Positions 10,165-19,569 of a stretch of DNA of 64,000 nt are shown piece by piece. This DNA is from Patagioenas fasciata. Lineage: Eukaryota; Chordata; Aves; Columbiformes; Columbidae. Each line of letters starts with the position of its first letter. Position 1 is the first letter of the stretch. The DNA lies in the NCBI RefSeq assembly GCF_037038585.1, contig NC_092540.1:10652501-10716500 (forward strand), written 5' to 3'. The notes below the pieces were generated by a model. The model worked only from the letters and a program-made list of their open reading frames with translations. It was not told the DNA's origin and did not search any database. The position numbers and the translations under genes are program-made.

Positions 10165-10885
10165 CACGACTCCTCGGTCCCTCCCGAACTCCTGGGTCCC
10201 TTGGGGCACTCCTGGGTCCCTTGGGGAACTCCTGGGTCCCTGCCCGGACTCCTGGGTCCCTTGGGGAACTCTTGGGTCCCTCCCAAACTCCTGGGTCCCT
10301 TGCGGCACTCCTGGGTCCCTCCCGAACTCCTGGGTCCCTCGGGGCACTCCTGAGTCCCTCCTGAACTCCTGAGTCCCATGGGGCACCCCTGGGTCCATTC
10401 CGAAATCCTGGGTCTCTTGGGGCACTCCTGGGTCCCTTCCAAACTCCTGGGTCCCTCCCCAAACTCCTGGGTCCCTCCCCGAACTCCTGGGTCTCTTGGG
10501 GCACTCCTGAGTCCCTCCCTGAGTCCTGGGTCCCTTGGGGAACTCCTGGGTCCCTCCCGAACTCCTGGGTCCCTTGCGGAACTCCTGGGTCCCTCCCTGA
10601 GTCCTGGGTCCCTTGGGGAACTCCTGGGTCCCTTGGGGAACTCCTGGGTCCCTCCCGAACTCCTGGGTCCCTTGCGGAACTCCTGGGTCCCTCCCGAACT
10701 CCTGGGTCCCTCCCGAACCTCTGGATCTTTTGGGGTTCTCCTGGGTCGTTCCCTCAGTCCTGGGTCCCTTGGGGCACTCCTGGGTCCCTCCTGAACTCCT
10801 GGGTCCCTTGGGGAACTCCTGGGTCCCTCCCGAACTCCTGGCTCCCTTGGGGCACTCCTGGGTCCCTCCCGAACTCCGGGACAAC
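10165..10885. repeat. CTCCTGGGTCCC minisatellite (19-20 base units)
   Basis: About 36 copies of a 19-20 base unit alternate between CTCCTGGGTCCCTCCCGAA and CTCCTGGGTCCCTTGGGGCA. It is the reverse complement of the units near 8700-9100. It ends just before the CpG promoter-like block at 10.9 kb. Confidence 0.95.
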
Positions 10886-10904
10886 CCCCCAAACAATCAA
10901 TTAT

Positions 10905-11050
10905 TGGGGTCACTGTCGCTTTAAGAGCCGGGAGGGGGCGGGGCCTCGCGGAGGGGGCGGAGTCACGCTCTTTATCGTTCAGCCAATCAGCGGCCGGGGG
11001 GCGGGGCGCCCTCAGGCCACGCCCCGGACGCCTGGGTGCTCTCTGGGGGG
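10905..11050 (+). promoter_or_regulatory. CpG promoter-like block with CCAAT box and GC boxes
   Basis: Within 150 bases there are three GC boxes (GGGGGCGGGGCC near 10934, GGGGGCGGAG near 10953, GGGGGCGGGGCG near 10998), a CCAAT box in AGCCAATCAGCG at 10981-10992, and GCCACGCCCC near 11016. A TATA-like run is not obvious. The spacing and order resemble a TATA-less housekeeping promoter. A YY1-like element, AAGATGGCGCC at 11374-11384, lies downstream and contains an ATG. No recognisable gene follows. Confidence 0.45.
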
Positions 11051-11094
11051 TCGATGGGTTAATTACCCCCACCCCACCAATTAGCGGCTCCCGC

Positions 11095-11345
11095 TCTTTA
11101 GGAATTGAGTTTATTGGTTACTACGTTAATTAAGCGTTGGCCCTTAACGAGCCACGGGGTTCATTAATGAGCAGATTCCCCCACTCATTAATTCAGCCCT
11201 TAACGAGCGGCTTTTCTCTAGGTGTTCATTAATTGGGTTCCTTAACGAGCTGCTTCTCCAGATGTTCATTAATTGCTTTCCGACCTCATTAACCTCAATC
11301 CAGCTCCTCAATCAGCCCCATCCCCTCATTAGCGCTAATTAGCTC
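11095..11345. repeat. TTAACGAGC / TTCATTAATT minisatellite
   Basis: Three to four copies of a unit of roughly 50-60 bases contain CCTTAACGAGC and, about 25-30 bases later, GTTCATTAATT. The unit is dense in ATTAAT core motifs of the kind homeodomain proteins bind, but repetition alone explains them. Confidence 0.7.
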
Positions 11346-11394
11346 CTTAACGACCTCCAGCTCCGTGACGGCCAAGATGGCGCCGTTGTCCCAG

Positions 11395-11690
11395 CCTCCT
11401 CTTCGGCGCCGTTCGGAAGCGCTCGGGTGTCCTCGCACGCTCTTCGGCGCCGTTCGGAAGCGCTCGGGTGTCCCCGCCTCTTCTTCGGCGCCGTTCGGAA
11501 GCGCTCGGGTGTCCCCGCCTCCTCTTTGGCGCCGTTCGGAACCGCTCGGGTGTCCCCACCTCCTCTTCGGTGCCGTTCGGAACCGCTCGGGTGTCCTTGC
11601 ACGCTCCTCGGCGCCGTTCGGAAGCGCTCGGCTCTCCCCGCCTCCTCTTCGGCTCGCCCCGGCAACGCTCGGGTGGTGCCGCCCCTGCTC
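11395..11690. repeat. 41-base minisatellite (CTTCGGCGCCGTTCGG)
   Basis: Seven copies of a 41-base unit start at 11401, 11442, 11483, 11524 and so on, each containing CTTCGGCGCCGTTCGGAAGC or a close variant. Because 41 is not a multiple of three, successive copies rotate through the three frames, so the open frame from the ATG at 11377 (to 12210) yields three alternating peptides. This argues against coding selection. Confidence 0.9.
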
Positions 11691-11694
11691 GTTG

Positions 11695-12170
11695 CCCTTC
11701 GGCTCTTTCCGCCGCCTTCGGCTCTTTCCGTACGCGCTTCGTCTCTCTTCGCCCTGCGCCTTCGGCTCTTTCCGTTCTTGCTTCGGCTCTTTCCGTCCTT
11801 GCTTCGGCTCTTTCCGTCCCCGCTTCGTCTCTCTCCGCCCTGCACCTTCGGTTCTTTCCGTCTCCTCTTCGTCTCTCTCCGCCTTGCTCCTTCGGCTCTT
11901 TCCGTCCCCTCTTCGGCTCTTTCCGCCTCCTCTTCGTCTCTCTCCGCCCTGCACCTTCGGCTCTTTCCGTAACCGCTTCGGCTCTTTCCGGCCTCGCCGC
12001 CTTCGTCTCTTTCCGTCCCCGCTTCATCTCTCTCCGCCCTGCGCCTTCGGCTTCGGCTCTTTCCGTCCTTACTTCGGCTCTTTCCGTCCCCGCTTCGTCT
12101 CTCTCCGCCCTGCGCCTTTGGCTTCGGCTCTTTCCGTCCTTACTTCGGCTCTTTCCGTCCCCGCTTCGCT
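11695..12170. repeat. 18-base CTTCGGCTCTTTCCGTCC minisatellite
   Basis: About 25 imperfect copies of the 18-base unit CTTCGGCTCTTTCCGTCC occur, many with CTTCGTCTCTCTCCGCCC variants and some with an added CCTGCACCTTCGG piece. It directly follows the 41-base array and shares the CTTCGGC core, so one may derive from the other. Confidence 0.9.
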
Positions 12171-12421
12171 GTCCCCAAGCCCATGGCCAGTTCCCTGGGG
12201 GGATCTCTAGGGTGTCTATGGGGCAGCCTGGGGGTTTTGGGGTGCTAACGTGCTGCAGCCGCGCTCTTGGTGTTTCCTGCAGGGGTGGGGATGGGTTTTG
12301 TCCGAGCGCCGGATCCCAAAAGCCGGGGTGCGGGAACCCCAGTGATAGTAATCGACCTTACAAAATGATTTTTTTTCCATGGAACAGGACAGGATGGGTC
12401 TTCCCTGAATATCGCTGGATC
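12171..12421. other. Unassigned spacer before the LTR
   Basis: These 250 bases are non-repetitive. They contain a TTTCCTGCAG acceptor-like site near 12281 and an 8-base T run near 12370. Nothing recognisable. Confidence 0.3.
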
Positions 12422-12850
12422 TGTTACAGTTGAATTAATATTAGGATAGCAACCAACCCTGTAGCCATAGAACTCTTGTAATCAGTAACCAAACTCTGTT
12501 TTTAAAGCTGACATAGATTTATGGTATATTCTTATAAGGCAGGTAACTGTAGCCGAGCCTTATTCTTCAGGTGGACATAGATTTACGATATATTCTTTTA
12601 AAATTGGTACCGTAGAAAATAACTGATAATTATAGCATCTTTTAGATAGAAAGTTTGTGTTATTATAGGTGTGGCTTTGCTAATGGTTGTCAGGGGTGTA
12701 ATGAATATGTATGTGACCAACTTGTATAATAAGGTATGGTCTGAATCAGCTGTTTGAAACCAGCTTTGGGTGCGAACCCCTGGTTTCCCAGCGCTGAAAT
12801 AAAGCACCACATAGAACTACGTCCGTGGTTATGTGTCCTGATTGCTGACA
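12422..12850 (+). repeat. ERV 5' LTR (proposed limits)
   Basis: Proposed ends are TGTTACAG at 12422 and GCTGACA ending at 12850, a TG...CA pair. Inside are a near-repeat in the U3 part (ACATAGATTTATGGTATATT near 12511 and ACATAGATTTACGATATATT near 12575), TATA-like TATAATAA near 12726, and a polyadenylation signal AATAAA at 12798-12803. The right end is well supported by the primer-binding-like site and gag that follow. The left end is a guess because no second LTR is present for comparison. Confidence 0.65.
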
Positions 12851-12853
12851 TTT

Positions 12854-12871
12854 TGGCGACCCAGATGGGAC
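12854..12871 (+). other. Candidate retroviral primer binding site
   Basis: TGGCGACCCAGATGGGAC starts four bases after the LTR's CA. It has the expected TGG start and position for pairing to a tRNA 3' end. I could not assign the tRNA with confidence. Confidence 0.5.
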
Positions 12872-13436
12872 CTCGTGAGCATTGCTGAGACGGATCGCGT
12901 CTCGATCCTGCTCTGGCTAGCACCGAGGTATTCTTGGGGAGTGCATGGGACGCGACCGGCTCTCCGCTGCTCACGACGGACCTCTGATTGGTAAGAAGGT
13001 GCTTTATCTGTTGTTTTACCTGGATTATTGGGTACCCATCTGGTCTGGTTCTGTTCTGGTCCTGTAGCCTGCTGGTCAGGCATTTGGTAGCCTGCCGGTC
13101 AGACGCGGCGAAAGCCACGCTCGGTTGGGCAGGGAGCTCCCGGGGTATTGCCCAGGCCGCCGTCCGTTAGACCGAGGGAAACCTCTGCAGGTTCGGCATC
13201 TGGTTCTGGTTCTGGTTATTTACGCCGCAGGCTCGGCACCTGGTTTGGTCTGGTTATTTGCGCTCACCTGATCTGGTTATCTGTGCTGTTCAGGACCTGG
13301 TCTACAGTTTTAGCAATTTGATCTGTATTTGCTGTTGAAACTGGTGGTTTGATCCGTCTTTACTGCTGTTCTGGTAAAGTTATCTGTGTGTTACCTTTCT
13401 GTGTTAATCGTCTGTGTGTTACCCTTTTGTGTTGAT

Positions 13437-15116
13437 ATGAGCGATACAAAGATGTCACCATTGGACTGTTTGTTGAAACATTGGAAGGAGGGTGGATTTG
13501 GACAATCAATGAGTAAAAAGAAATTAATTGAATATTGTACTCACTGCTGGCCTGAGTATGACTTGCCTAATAACGTACGGTGGCCACCAGAGGGTACTTT
13601 AGAACCTGGAACTATTAGTGAATTCATGAGGTTTTGTCAAAGGGAAGGTAAATGGGATGAGGTACAGTATGTGGATCTCTTTTTCTATCTTGTACAAAAA
13701 CAGGACTGGAGGAAGGAATGTGGGTTAATGTTAGTGCGGAGGAGCGGTACTAATGATAAATGTATGGGCTGTACGGCAGAACAGAAATGCATGACGTGTT
13801 TGGCTGTAGAGAACAGTAGCGGTAACGCTTTAAAATTAGATCTGCCGGGTCTCGATGTTGCGCCTTCAGAAACTGAACCTTCTGCACCTAAACCCCTTAA
13901 ACCCTCGGCACCTGTGCGTCTTACTGAAAGTGATATTGATCCCAGTGGGGATGTGGGGGCAGCAACTGGTGTAAAAGGAGTAACAACCACACCAATATCC
14001 CACAGAACTAGGAACAGAGGAAAGGAAGCCCAAAAGGGGGGTGGACTGCCAAATGTAATAGCACCCCTGCGACAAGCGGTAGGAGTGGGGGGAGAGCCGG
14101 TTTATGTAAAAGTCCCGTTTTCGCCAGGAGATTTAGTGATCTGGAAACAATCAGCTGGTCCTTACCGGGAAAACCCGGACAAGGTTGCAAGGGTAATTAA
14201 AATGATAATTAAAACGCAGAATCCTGATTGGGATGATTTGCAAATGATTCTTGACACTTCGATGTATTCTACAGAAAAGGATATGGTTATACGGGTAGCA
14301 AGAGATAGAGTAAGGGAGGATATTCGGAATGGAACAGTGGGCGGTAATGTTGATGAAAATTTCCCAAAAGAGGATCCCCGATGGGATTATAATACTGGGG
14401 GTGGTCAGCTTCGCCTCCGGAGGTATCAGGACTGGTTATTGATCGGTGTTCAGACTGCTATGCCGAAACAAATGAATTGGTCAAAATTGTATAATGTGAG
14501 GCAGGAAAAGAACGAATCCCCTTCAACCTTTTTAGAAAGGTTAAAAGAAACTGCAAAGAAGTATACGGATTTAGATATTGAAACGGACCAAGCAAGGGTT
14601 CAGTTGGCTTTAGTCTTTTTGGGACAGTCTCAGGATGACATTCGGAAGAAATTACAGAAACTGGAGGGGGCACAACTACGAGATCTGGATGTTATGTTAG
14701 AAACAGCCTGGAAAGTTTATAATAATAGAGAAAAGGAACAGTCGAGGCGTTCTCAGCAAGACTTGTTGGCCCTGCTCCAAGGGCAAGGCAGGGGAATAGG
14801 AATGGAAGCCCGCAGCAGGGGAACCAGAGGCGGCCGAGGGCGCGGTTTTCGGAATGTTCAGGGAACTCCTTTAAGATCTGTTGTAAAGCTTGGTATAAAT
14901 CAATGTGCTTATTGTAAGGAGGAAGGACACTGGAAAAATGAATGCCCGAACCGTCCGGGCTCCACGAGTCAGGTACCAAGTGCAGCAGGGAATGCAATAC
15001 AAACTATGGTGTTGGGGGAGTATAATAATAATAACAGCTGCTCTGCCCACATCCAAACCCTGTCCTTTCCTCACAGAAAACAAAGAGGATGGACAGGCAC
15101 AACCTGCCCTGGGTAA
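13437..15116 (+). CDS. Endogenous retroviral gag polyprotein, open frame
   Basis: The frame runs about 559 codons from the ATG at 13437 without interruption; an upstream in-frame ATG at 13386 is less likely. The order is matrix-like N-terminus, proline-rich middle with two PSAP late-domain motifs (about 13884 and 13905), a capsid with the gammaretroviral p30 pattern (PFSPGDLVIW near 14118, ESPSTFLERLKE near 14515), a charged region, an Arg/Gly-rich tract, and one CCHC zinc knuckle (CAYCKEEGHWKNEC near 14905). Gag proteins assemble the virion core and bind RNA. The residue after Met is Ser, not the Gly needed for myristoylation. The last 30 or so codons run into LINE-derived sequence, so the true C-terminus is lost. 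It is open but has no pol downstream. Confidence 0.85.
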   Translation: MSDTKMSPLDCLLKHWKEGGFGQSMSKKKLIEYCTHCWPEYDLPNNVRWPPEGTLEPGTISEFMRFCQREGKWDEVQYVDLFFYLVQKQDWRKECGLMLVRRSGTNDKCMGCTAEQKCMTCLAVENSSGNALKLDLPGLDVAPSETEPSAPKPLKPSAPVRLTESDIDPSGDVGAATGVKGVTTTPISHRTRNRGKEAQKGGGLPNVIAPLRQAVGVGGEPVYVKVPFSPGDLVIWKQSAGPYRENPDKVARVIKMIIKTQNPDWDDLQMILDTSMYSTEKDMVIRVARDRVREDIRNGTVGGNVDENFPKEDPRWDYNTGGGQLRLRRYQDWLLIGVQTAMPKQMNWSKLYNVRQEKNESPSTFLERLKETAKKYTDLDIETDQARVQLALVFLGQSQDDIRKKLQKLEGAQLRDLDVMLETAWKVYNNREKEQSRRSQQDLLALLQGQGRGIGMEARSRGTRGGRGRGFRNVQGTPLRSVVKLGINQCAYCKEEGHWKNECPNRPGSTSQVPSAAGNAIQTMVLGEYNNNNSCSAHIQTLSFPHRKQRGWTGTTCPG

Positions 15117-15522
15117 ACCCCGTCACCTTCTCTTCCAGACACCCAGAAATGGGGTCCCAGCGGACATGTTCTGGGGCACAGCCCTTAGTTCCCCTGCTCA
15201 CCCATTGGCCATTTTGAAAAGTGCACACACTGTGTGAGAGCTGCCAGTGGTCAGGGAGTCCCCCCAGTCTCCATGAGCTTTCCAAGATGGTGGAGAGTGG
15301 CCTCCCTGTGACACCGTCCTGCTGTCTCAGCTCCTGGGATGCTGCCCCTGCTGTCCCATAGGCTGGAAAGTTAGATCCAGTGGCCCGTGACTTGATCCCA
15401 TCCACTGCTGGTTGTTCTGCCTCCAGTCACAGAGGCCTGGTAGACCTTGCTGGTGAAGCGGAAGAACAAGAGGACACAGGGATTCTTCCCTCCTACTCTT
15501 CTTATATTCATCAGTGGCCACA
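15040..15522 (-). mobile_element. CR1-like LINE remnant, reverse transcriptase part
   Basis: Read on the minus strand, degenerate reverse transcriptase blocks appear in CR1 order: a stretch reading FFRFTSKVYQASV (from about 15,475), then GRPLSTILESSWRLGGLPDHW (split here by a doubtful frame), then a TGFTQGR block equivalent to the QHGFTKGKS motif of the full CR1 at 4.1-6.5 kb. The frame changes several times. It abuts the end of the gag frame, and gag reads through into it. Confidence 0.65.
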
Positions 15523-16140
15523 CAGTGTCTTTGTTTCTCCTTTAACTGTTCCTGCAGTAGTAGCAGCTCATTATGGGCCCTTGAATTGCCTTAGAGGTCC
15601 AGACTGAGTTCTGATCTGGGCTGTTCTGTGCTTGGAGGCTGCTGTCCTTGCAGACCAGATGAACTCACTTCTGCCACCCTGCCTGGCAGTTCATTCCACC
15701 CGTGTCACAGCTCTGTCTGCAGCACTGACAGCTCCAGCTCCCCAGTCAGGTCCCTGGCTGAGGCCATTGCCTCACATCTGGGCTGAACCACCCCAGCTGT
15801 GGCACCAGCCCAGCCCTGACCTGCCACAGGAAACCTGGTACCAAGTGTCCAAGAGCCCATGTGTGCAAAGGCTTTGCCTCAGAGCACAGACATGACATGG
15901 CCAAAGATTGATGAATGTCTCTCTAGACCTAGGAGTATAAAACCAGAATATAATGCTTAAACTCATTCAAATGAAGAAATTCCCATCCACAGTTTACAGA
16001 AATTTGATAATTTGCTGTAACATTCCTTGTGTCCTGCCTAATGATGGGACAAAAAAACATGATTCTCATACTGATTTATTTTTTAATACAGAGAACACAA
16101 TGTTGGCAAGAAGTGTCTGTTCAGAGGAGAGAGAATCACT
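15523..16140. other. Unassigned sequence between LINE remnant and OR flank
   Basis: Mixed sequence without recognisable coding or repeat structure, becoming AT-rich from about 15,950 to 16,100. Confidence 0.3.
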
Positions 16141-17560
16141 GATCACTTGAGGCTGTTTGAAAGGATGTGCCTCTTGAGCCCCAGGGGTACGTGGAGGGAG
16201 CCCAGAGGGGACAGAGAAAGGGACATCATGGGCTGCTCCTGTGCTGCTGAGCTGGGCTGGGCTCCTGGGACAGAGGGAGCTCCTGGCAAGCGGCAGCGCT
16301 GCAGAGAGACAGCTCTGCCCAGGAGCAGCTCCTCTGCACACGCAGCAGGGCTGAGGGCTCTGCCTGCAGCACCGAGGGCACAGGAGCCAGGCAGAGAGAG
16401 GGGAAAGGCAATGTAGGTGGTTTGTTGCTGAGGGCTCACTGAGAGACAAATCTTCACAGTCCTAACACGGTAAGTCTCTGTGCATCATGCATTTCCTGGA
16501 GGGATCTCCTAAAGCTGGTACATGACTCAGTTTGCAGGATCTGTCAGGTCTCTCTCACAGTATCTCTGTTGTAGAGAAGAACACACTCTAGAGCAGGGCT
16601 TCCCTGCGACACTGTCAGTGGGGAAGGGCATCATGGCACCTTCTGCTGATGGATACTGCAGGGGGAGCTCCCAGGGGTGCCCAGGGCTGTGCTACAGAGC
16701 AGGGTCCCTGCACCCCAGGGCTGTGCCGGGGCAGGGACTCTGCCGCCTGCCAGGGTCAGCGCTCAGCCTGCCCAGGGTGATCCCAACAACACTGAGAGGA
16801 GAAGCTGTCGCATGAAGGAGCAAACCCTATAGGGCAGGAAATGTGTTTCTGCTGTGGAGAGGGTGCTGTGTGGGTTAGCACTGCTCACAGCTCCAGATCA
16901 CCCCCAGCATTTTTCCAAGAGGATGCCTCAAGGACAAGATCAGTGCAAGGATTACCACACAGATAAGGAGCTTTCCTGAGCCTGTCTTTTCAGTTTCCTC
17001 TCCCAAGGGGTGGGGGTGCAGGAAAAGATAAAATGAAAATGAGCTCTAATGCTTAAACAAGTCACTGAGACTCCTGAACTGCAGCTCTGAGTGATCAGCA
17101 CATCTGCCAGAAGGCTCATACCATCCCTTCACCACCCCTCTGCCTGTGCACAGCACCTGCATCGCCTTTGCTGGACCCCTCAGCCTAGTCTGACCTGTCC
17201 TGTTTTCCAGCCTACAAACAGGAAGATGCCCCCAGGCAGTGCCCTGTGAACAGGCAGGATCTGTAGGGCCAGGGGGAGGGCACAGAGGGTGGGATGGGGT
17301 TTGTGAGCACTGACAGGGAAGAGACATGGACAGGGAAACACCTCCCAGGGGGAGAATCTCCAGGCAGCAGGGAAATGATCAGAAATGAGAGGAAACTAAA
17401 CCTGGCATTGTTATGGGAGGGAGAACAGAGAAAAGTCCCTGTGATCCCCTGCAGTGCAGATCCCTCTGTGAGCAGCCCCCTGGCCTCCTGTCCCACCCAG
17501 CAAAGCCTCTGCCCTCAGGGCCGGGGGCTCCAAGGCATGGAGCAGCTCCTGTGCAGCCAG
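16141..17560 (+). repeat. OR 5' flank, copy 1 of a duplicated unit
   Basis: This segment is repeated with divergence at 22,858-24,000, with an offset of about 6.6 kb and in the same orientation. Shared landmarks include GCTGCTCCTGTGCTGCTGAG at 16,232 and 22,868, CCAGGGGTGCCCAGGGCTGT at 16,671 and 23,247, GAGGGTGCTGTGTGGGT near 16,858 and 23,426, and CCCCTGCAGTGCAGA near 17,445 and 23,868. Here it leads to the intact receptor at 18,613. Confidence 0.85.
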
Positions 17561-18590
17561 AGCTCCAGTTCCTCTGCAGAGCACAGGGGCTGAGAGCAGC
17601 TGCCCGGCAATGTTGGTGTCTGGGAGGTGGCTGCACAGCTGGGGAAGGGTGACGCTGTCTGAGTGCCCGGCTGCCTCTGCCCTGGCCTCTCTCACACCCA
17701 CCCTCACCGCATTGTCCTTCTTGCTCCCCTGCTCTGGGTCACTGCTGTTGGGATCTTGTTCTTGCTGTCAGGCTCTCTGGGGATGGCAGTTTCAGCTGCA
17801 GAGTCACAGCCTGATCTTGTGGGTCCTTTCCTGCAGGTGTGTCCATGGGAACACGTGTCCCAGCTTTGCTCTGACCTGTGGAGTGTGGGCAATGCAGTCT
17901 GTGGGTCTGGGGACTGATCCATGTGTGTCTTGGGCTAAACGTGGGGTGCTGAGACCTTGGGAAAGGTTGGACATGTTGTTCTCTGTGGTGGATCCCTCTG
18001 CTCTCAGCAGTGCCTGGTGGCTTTTCAGGGTAACATGGGAGTGTGATCAGCCTCTGCCTCAGAAAAGTGCCAGCCCAGGGCAGCTGGAGCAGGACAGAGG
18101 GACAGAGCAGCTGCCCTCACTCTGCACTGACCCACAGGCATCCTCTGGTCTCACAGGACTCGCTCTGTTCTCCCTGAGTGCAGGAGAAATGCTGAGGGCT
18201 TCTGACACCCAACAACACTCCCCAGGGTGGGAGGGCAGAAGCAGATGTAGAAACACCAGACCTCTCCAACTCAGTTTCTCAGGCCTGGGGGTACAGATGC
18301 TGACAGTCCCTTCTGCACCAGGGGCGGTTCCAGCTGACAAAGCCGAACCCCAGGACTGGCCCCTGCCCACCCAATCACACAGGGTCAGGCTGACTGCTCA
18401 AGAGCCCCTGGGCAGAGACCCTGCTCTTCATTGCACACTCACCAAGCACACACGAGGCCTCCAGCCAGGACGTTCTCCTGGAAAAAGAAAAAAATGGGTC
18501 TCTTTGTGGGAGGGTCTGTGAGAAATGGCTTTGGCTTTTTCCCAGAGAAGTCTCATCAAAACCGTCACTGTCTTTTCCTCCTTGCACAGG
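17561..18590 (+). promoter_or_regulatory. Receptor-proximal upstream region and splice acceptor
   Basis: About 1 kb lies between the duplicated flank and the receptor exon. It ends in a polypyrimidine-rich acceptor, CTTTTCCTCCTTGCACAG, closing at 18,590, followed by GTCCTCATGCCTACAGG and the start codon at 18,613. Olfactory receptor genes usually have one or more non-coding 5' exons spliced to a single coding exon, and this site fits that plan. The upstream exon was not located. Confidence 0.5.
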
Positions 18591-18612
18591 TCCTCATGCC
18601 TACAGGCAGCAA

Positions 18613-19569
18613 ATGTCCAACAGCAGCTCTATCACCCAGTTCCTCCTCCTGGCGTTCACAGACACGCGGGAGCTGCAGCTCTTGCACTTCTGGTTCTTCC
18701 TGGGCATCTACCTGGCTGCCCTGCTGGGCAACGGCCTCATCATCACCACCATAGCCTGGGACCAGCACCTCCACACCCCCATGTATTTCTTCCTGCTCAA
18801 CCTCGCCCTCCTCGACCTGGGCTGCATCACCACCATCGTCCCCAAGTCCATGGCCAATTCTCTGTGGGATACCAGGGTCATTTCCTATGCAGGATGTGCT
18901 GCACAGCTCTTTCTGTGTTTCTTTTTCATTTCAGCAGAATTTTTTCTTCTCACCATCATGTCCTACAACCGCTACGTTGCCATCTGCAAACCCCTGCACT
19001 ACGGGACCCTCCTGGGCAGCAGAGCTTGTGTCCACATGGCAGCAGCTGCCTGGGCCACTGGGTTTCTCACTGCTCTGCTGCACACGGCCAATACATTTTC
19101 ACTGCCACTGTGCAAGGGCAATGCCCTGGGCCACTTCTTCTGTGAAATCCCCCAGATCCTCAAGCTCTCCTGCTCGGGCACCTACCTCAGGGAACTTGGG
19201 CTTCTTGTGGTCAGTGTCTGGTTAGGATTTGTGTGTTTTGTGTTCATCGTGGCGTCCTATGTGCAGATCTTCAGGGCCGTGCTGAGGATCCCCTCTGAGC
19301 AGGGACGGCACAAAGTCTTTTCCACCTGCCTCCCTCACCTTGCCGTGGTCTCCCTGTTTCTCAGCACTGCCATGTTTGCCTACCTGAAGCCCCCCTCCAT
19401 CTCCTCCCCCATCCTGGACCTGTTGGTCTCTGTTCTGTACTCGGTGGCACCTCCAACATTGAATCTCCTCATCTACAGCATGAGGAACCAGGAGCTCAAG
19501 GATGCCCTGTGGAAACTGATGGAGGGATGCATTTCAAAAATAATAAAGTGTTCAGCATCTTCTCTTTAA
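18613..19569 (+). CDS. Olfactory receptor, OR14-like (avian gamma-c type)
   Basis: This single-exon frame of 318 codons encodes a seven-transmembrane odorant receptor of olfactory neurons, which signals through Golf and cAMP. Features include an N-glycosylation sequon at Asn3, TM1 with GNGLI (Asn40), PMYFFLLNLA at the start of TM2 (56-65), Cys95 before TM3, the loop-2 cysteines around CEIPQILKLSC, the TM6 start KVFSTCLPHLAVVSLF, and the C-terminal MRNQELKDAL. The length is normal for the family. The ATG at 18,613 gives the standard MSNSS start just after the acceptor. Two signature positions are altered: the DRY-type motif reads NRY (Asn119), and the TM7 NPxxY motif reads NLLIY (Leu285). Each is explained by one transition, so the gene is open but may be impaired. 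AATAAA occurs at the end of the frame (about 19,542) and again near 19,640. Confidence 0.9.
   Translation: MSNSSSITQFLLLAFTDTRELQLLHFWFFLGIYLAALLGNGLIITTIAWDQHLHTPMYFFLLNLALLDLGCITTIVPKSMANSLWDTRVISYAGCAAQLFLCFFFISAEFFLLTIMSYNRYVAICKPLHYGTLLGSRACVHMAAAAWATGFLTALLHTANTFSLPLCKGNALGHFFCEIPQILKLSCSGTYLRELGLLVVSVWLGFVCFVFIVASYVQIFRAVLRIPSEQGRHKVFSTCLPHLAVVSLFLSTAMFAYLKPPSISSPILDLLVSVLYSVAPPTLNLLIYSMRNQELKDALWKLMEGCISKIIKCSASSL

Larger units (their letters stand above)
12422..15035 (+). mobile_element. Class I (gammaretrovirus-like) endogenous retrovirus, LTR-leader-gag only
   Basis: The LTR, primer-binding-like site, a leader of about 560 bases and a complete gag frame are present, and then the element stops within a few codons of the zinc finger. 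No protease, polymerase, envelope or 3' LTR follows; the next sequence is an antisense LINE. The break at about 15,035 follows a short TAATAATAATAA stretch. It is a partial provirus, either truncated after insertion or removed by recombination. Confidence 0.85.

Noticed and set aside
10084-11072. 270- and 320-codon minus-strand frames
   Set aside because: Translations of the CTCCTGGGTCCC array in two frames; no independent coding evidence.
11365-12433. Three overlapping frames of 181-321 codons
   Set aside because: The 41-base unit rotates through all frames, so the same repeat is read three ways; minus-strand frames are also open.
15632-18521. Several open frames of 80-300 codons upstream of the OR gene
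   Set aside because: No family resemblance; they lie in duplicated OR flank and differ between the two copies.
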